A stretch of DNA of 13,336 nt from the NCBI GenBank assembly GCA_958451915.1, contig CAUDRX010000053.1, positions 1 to 13,336 on the forward strand. The letters are read 5' to 3'. The notes beneath the pieces were generated by a model. The model saw only the letters and a list, made by a program, of their open reading frames with translations, was not told the origin of the DNA and searched no databases. Position 1 is the stretch's first letter, and each line of letters opens with the position of its first letter. The translations under genes were made by a program, and so were the position numbers. Of the stretch, positions 10,835 to 13,336 are shown piece after piece. The DNA is from an uncultured Peptococcaceae bacterium (GTDB lineage: Bacteria > Bacillota > Peptococcia > Peptococcales > Peptococcaceae).

Positions 10835-11102
10835 GCAGATTAAAGATTACGATTGGGAATATGGCATTGCCAGATTCGTGAAGCAAAAAGAATTCAGGGT
10901 CAGATCAAACATGAACGAAAAACTGGGAGATACTTTCGTCGGTTACGTCATCAACCGTGACCATCGAGATGACCTCTCCCTTAAATATACATGCCCAGTA
11001 AAGACCATGAAGCGTTTTGAAAACGGGCGCATCAAACAAGTCGTGCTGGACTATGAGTCGGGCGAATGGACTCTGGTTCCGCGTGTCAAAGGAAGGTTGT
11101 GA
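10809..11102 (+). CDS. Basic hypothetical protein, 97 aa
   Basis: Not recognised. It starts at the ATG at 10809 inside the preceding gene, with a purine-rich but weak ribosome-binding site (GAGAGAAAA), implying translational coupling. The product is basic: a charged N-terminal helix, then strand-like segments (TFVGYVINRDHRD, IKQVVLDYESGEWTLV). The last part reads like a beta hairpin with a Trp. No membrane segment. The next gene begins 7 nt after the stop. Confidence 0.75.
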   Translation: MKKTEKLYEQIKDYDWEYGIARFVKQKEFRVRSNMNEKLGDTFVGYVINRDHRDDLSLKYTCPVKTMKRFENGRIKQVVLDYESGEWTLVPRVKGRL

Positions 11103-11109
11103 ATAGCCA

Positions 11110-11664
11110 GTGGAAAATGTAAGAGCGGCATTAAGTACAGCCGATATCTTCTCGGATTGTATCGGAGTATATCAAGATAAGCTAGCGAATTTCCTGTCGT
11201 TCTATCCTAAGAACATCAACGAAACTTCGCAGGAATATAAAGATCGGCTTTTAAAAAACGTCAAGAACAATGCGTTTCATATCGACGGCGAAGATACAGT
11301 TCGTGTAGTCCGCAGCCAGATCATCATCGATCGCGTCTTATATGGTGAAGGACGAAGTGGTGGCTTCATTGCCAATACGGAAGGTGGACGGAATGCAATT
11401 TACGATAACCTCAATCTTCCCTGGTCGAGCGTTGAAGAGTACGTGGAAAATCAATTGCTCGGTTGCATCTACAAGATCGAGGAGATCATCAGCAGCCGTG
11501 ACCGATTCGTCGACCAAGAATTCCTCTTCATCTTTTACAAGAATATGGTTCGGGCATACGAAGTGACAGATGAATTCTTTATTAGACCGGGGAAAATTTT
11601 AACGGCAAGATTGATGATCGTAAAGTCGGGAGCGCTTTCGCTCGCAAAGGTTACGGTACTTTAA
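11110..11664 (+). CDS. Hypothetical protein, 184 aa
   Basis: Not recognised. An in-frame TAG at 11104-11106 forces the start to 11110 (GTG) or later, and no Met codon occurs in the first 130 codons. GTG is therefore the only sensible start, although AGGAAGG lies rather far upstream. The first half is helical and mixed-charge (EYKDRLLKNVKNNAF). The centre contains RVVRSQIIIDRVLYGEGRSGGF, and the later part is hydrophobic and aromatic (FLFIFYKNMVRAYEVTDEFF). No known catalytic motif is visible. Confidence 0.75.
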   Translation: MENVRAALSTADIFSDCIGVYQDKLANFLSFYPKNINETSQEYKDRLLKNVKNNAFHIDGEDTVRVVRSQIIIDRVLYGEGRSGGFIANTEGGRNAIYDNLNLPWSSVEEYVENQLLGCIYKIEEIISSRDRFVDQEFLFIFYKNMVRAYEVTDEFFIRPGKILTARLMIVKSGALSLAKVTVL

Positions 11665-11684
11665 CTAGGAAAGGACGATGAAAA

Positions 11685-12056
11685 TTGAAGAAAGATCAGA
11701 TCAAAAACTATCTCTCTACCATGAAAGATTTCTGCGTGAAGAACGGTTACGAATATTACATTGAAGATGAATGGTTTCACGTCGTAACGACCAACGACCA
11801 CTTCAAAATGAAGCTGAAAGACCTCACGAAAAATTCGAAAGACATCTATCTCTATCACGAAAATGAAGGAGAAGGATGGCACCAGCAGGGCAAACACCCA
11901 TGGTCGATCCGAGCAATGGAGAAACACATCTGGGAGCACGATGGTCTGCTGAGTGTTCATCGCGGACGTTACAAAGTGATCGTCCCTAAACGAGAAGGAG
12001 GTGTACGTTATGGGAACGAATGGTATGACAATGCATGGCGGCCAGTTGCTCGATGA
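11685..12056 (+). CDS. Hypothetical protein, 123 aa, TTG start
   Basis: Not recognised. The TTG at 11685 lies 9 nt after AGGAAAGGA, in a segment (AAAGGACGATGAAAATTG, 11670-11687) that aligns with the repeated start cassette, with TTG replacing ATG. The ATG at 11678 is only 2 nt from the Shine-Dalgarno and opens a 28-codon frame. The protein is charged with FCVKNGYEYYIEDEWFHVV near the N terminus and many His and Trp residues (GWHQQGKHPW, IWEHDG). Its last 47 nt overlap the tyrosine recombinase gene, whose ribosome-binding site lies inside its coding region. Confidence 0.75.
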   Translation: MKKDQIKNYLSTMKDFCVKNGYEYYIEDEWFHVVTTNDHFKMKLKDLTKNSKDIYLYHENEGEGWHQQGKHPWSIRAMEKHIWEHDGLLSVHRGRYKVIVPKREGGVRYGNEWYDNAWRPVAR

Positions 12057-12909
12057 ATACATGAAGTACATGGAAGCACGACAGTACAGCCAGCACACCC
12101 TTGATAACTACGGAAAGTACGTGGATAATTTTTTAACTGCGTGCTATAATGAACCGAAAGACCCTCTCAAGTTAACGACTTTAGAGTTGCAGGAATACGT
12201 CGACAGATTCAAAGACAAACCAGCAACTGCGACACTGATTGCAAATAGTCTGCGGTCTTTTTACAACTACTACTCCACCATCGCGGGCAAGATCAAGACA
12301 AATCCTGGCAATGGTTTGCGCGGGGTTCGCGTGCCAACAGAAGAAAAATCTTGTCTTACGATGGAAGAATTGAAGATGGTTTTCGACGCAGTAGGTGGCA
12401 TTCATGCCGATCGAAACAAGCTCATCATCGCATTGATGTCTCTCGAATGTTTGCGAATTTCGGAGGTCATCAACATCGAGTTAGACGACATTGACTTGAA
12501 CAAAGGAACGATCTACATCCACGGAAAAGGAAAGAAAAATCGTATCGCCTACCTCACCGACGAACTGAAAAATTATCTGGTAGACTACCTTTATATTCGT
12601 CGGCGGAAATTCCCAAACTCTACCGCGTTGTTCCCATCTCAGGATGGTCGCGGGAAAATTTCGCACAACACCATCGTTGCATTCTTGAACAAGATCGGAC
12701 GCAAAACAGGATTGCATTTGAATCCACACAAGTTCCGACACACTGGCGGCACCATGGCATATCTCGCAACAAAAGATATCGTCGCCGTACAGAACCTTCT
12801 TGGTCACGAGAACATTGAAACGACTCGTCGCTACACGCATGTACCAGAAGAAAATCGTCGCAACCTTGTTGAGAACAGCCCGATCAACTCGTTACTGGGA
12901 GGAGTCTAA
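12010..12909 (+). CDS. Tyrosine recombinase / phage-type integrase (XerC/XerD-like)
   Basis: Catalyses site-specific DNA strand exchange through a covalent 3'-phosphotyrosine intermediate. At 299 residues it has XerC/D length. The N-terminal SAM-like core-binding domain (about 10-95) contains the family pattern MEARQYSQHTLDNYGKYV. The catalytic domain (about 113-290) has all six active-site residues: Arg149 (CLRISEV), Lys173 (GKGKKNR), His240 and Arg243 (PHKFRHT), His266 (LLGHE) and nucleophile Tyr275 (TTRRYTHV), at Xer-like spacing. AAGGAGGTG (11995-12003) sets the start at ATG 12010, excluding the GTG at 12001. It overlaps the upstream gene by 47 nt. The absence of an extra arm-type DNA-binding domain suggests Xer-like simple-site recombination, dimer resolution, or integration. 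No attachment site was identified. Confidence 0.95.
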   Translation: MGTNGMTMHGGQLLDEYMKYMEARQYSQHTLDNYGKYVDNFLTACYNEPKDPLKLTTLELQEYVDRFKDKPATATLIANSLRSFYNYYSTIAGKIKTNPGNGLRGVRVPTEEKSCLTMEELKMVFDAVGGIHADRNKLIIALMSLECLRISEVINIELDDIDLNKGTIYIHGKGKKNRIAYLTDELKNYLVDYLYIRRRKFPNSTALFPSQDGRGKISHNTIVAFLNKIGRKTGLHLNPHKFRHTGGTMAYLATKDIVAVQNLLGHENIETTRRYTHVPEENRRNLVENSPINSLLGGV

Positions 12910-12910
12910 T

Positions 12911-13114
12911 ATGAAGAAGATCATTAAAAACGCCGCACGTTGTACTCGCTGCGGCGACGTTATAGAATCAAAGAGCGTGCATGATTACGTGACATGCAGC
13001 TGCGGTTCGATCTCTGTAGACGGCGGAACTTACTATCTGAAAAGATCGTTCATGCATTCGCCGGAAGACATTGAAGAGCTGAGTATCGTAGAAGAAAGTG
13101 TGGATGACCCATGA
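12911..13114 (+). CDS. Small zinc-ribbon-like protein (DUF7695-like), 67 aa
   Basis: Cys11-x2-Cys14 and Cys29-x-Cys31-Gly form a four-cysteine metal site, CTRCG ... CSCGS, expected to bind one zinc. The layout of a short basic start (MKKIIKNAARC), the first CxxCG, ESKSVHDYVTC, the second CxCG, then ISVDGGTYYLKR recalls small phage proteins grouped as DUF7695; that assignment is from memory. Function of the group is unknown. The acidic tail (PEDIEELSIVEESVDDP) is less conserved-looking. The start at 12911 follows GGAGGAGTC overlapping the recombinase stop, so it is co-expressed with it. The stop overlaps the next start (ATGA). Confidence 0.85.
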   Translation: MKKIIKNAARCTRCGDVIESKSVHDYVTCSCGSISVDGGTYYLKRSFMHSPEDIEELSIVEESVDDP

Positions 13115-13336
13115 TAAAAAATAAGGAGAGCGTTGAGCGCGAGTTAAAGAAGCGAGAGAAAACACAGCGCTTGACAAAAGATGTTGTTGCTATTGTTGGA
13201 GATTTTTTCGAGAGTATTGAATACAAAACAGACGCCATGACGTTTGACAAATATGCTAAGTTCGTAAAAGAAAACGGCTTCCCATTCCGTCAGGCGTTCA
13301 TGGCGTTCACTGTAATCCGAAGTATTTTGTTCTATG
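13111..13336 (+). CDS. Hypothetical protein, N-terminal 75 codons, cut by window end
   Basis: An ATG at 13111 overlapping the preceding TGA opens a frame that runs to the window end without a stop. It begins with a lysine/glutamate-rich helix (KNKESVERELKKREKTQRL), followed by DVVAIVGDFFESIEYKTDAM and KYAKFVKENGFPFRQAFMAF. It looks like a helical soluble protein. Coupling to the zinc-ribbon-like gene is clear from the ATGA overlap. No family is recognised from this portion. Confidence 0.7.
   Translation, partial: MIKNKESVERELKKREKTQRLTKDVVAIVGDFFESIEYKTDAMTFDKYAKFVKENGFPFRQAFMAFTVIRSILFY

Noticed and set aside
1..13336. CRISPR arrays, tRNA or rRNA genes, and insertion sequences
   Set aside because: No regularly spaced direct repeats with unique spacers, no cloverleaf or rRNA-like sequence and no transposase reading frame was seen. 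The tyrosine recombinase is of the Xer type, not an IS transposase.

Overview
The window suggests a mobile element (temperate phage or plasmid/ICE accessory region) of a Bacillota-type host. All supported genes are on the + strand. Most start behind strong AAGGAGG- or AAAGGA-type ribosome-binding sites, and they are small, tightly packed and often overlapping (ATGA-type stop/start overlaps). TAA, TAG and TGA all act as stops, so the code is standard. GC looks moderate by eye (not computed). No tRNA, rRNA, CRISPR array, or phage structural or replication gene is recognised. Only three proteins carry a recognisable family signature: an ArdA-type antirestriction protein (3016-3528), a XerC/D-like tyrosine recombinase (12010-12909), and a small four-cysteine zinc-ribbon-like protein (12911-13114). 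A fourth, weaker suggestion is an Api92/DUF1281-like fold at 10097-10558.

Region 1 (1-1457) looks like a self-contained transcription unit. A near-consensus promoter (TTGACA-N17-TATGAT) is overlaid by two 18-bp repeats placed like repressor operators. It is followed by a four-codon leader reading frame (MIRM) with a strong ribosome-binding site. Next come about 420 nt without a convincing gene but packed with GC-rich hairpins, one of them a 9-bp stem capped by a GAAA tetraloop; this is a candidate large structured RNA. Then comes a 239-residue protein of unknown function and two tandem intrinsic terminators. Further copies of the operator core occur at 583-594 and, inverted, at 1407-1418.

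Region 2 (1458-2794) begins with an unusual intergenic block holding two copies of a CGCG-rich palindrome plus other dyads. Three unknown small genes follow.

Region 3 (2795-10571) opens with a 220-nt leader that has a consensus-like promoter embedded in a large imperfect hairpin and a pair of 28-bp-spaced direct repeats. It leads into ardA and then about twenty small, mostly acidic and aromatic-rich orphan genes. Several share a nearly identical start-site cassette (AAAGGACTGAGAAAAATG). At least two, probably three, are paralogues, one carrying a 15-bp in-frame tandem repeat. This layout resembles the leading-region or early-gene anti-defence islands of phages and plasmids, but that role is inferred for everything except ArdA.

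Region 4 (10572-13336) starts after a weak terminator and a candidate promoter. It carries four more unknown genes, the tyrosine recombinase (overlapping the preceding gene by 47 nt), the zinc-ribbon-like protein, and a last gene running off the window end.
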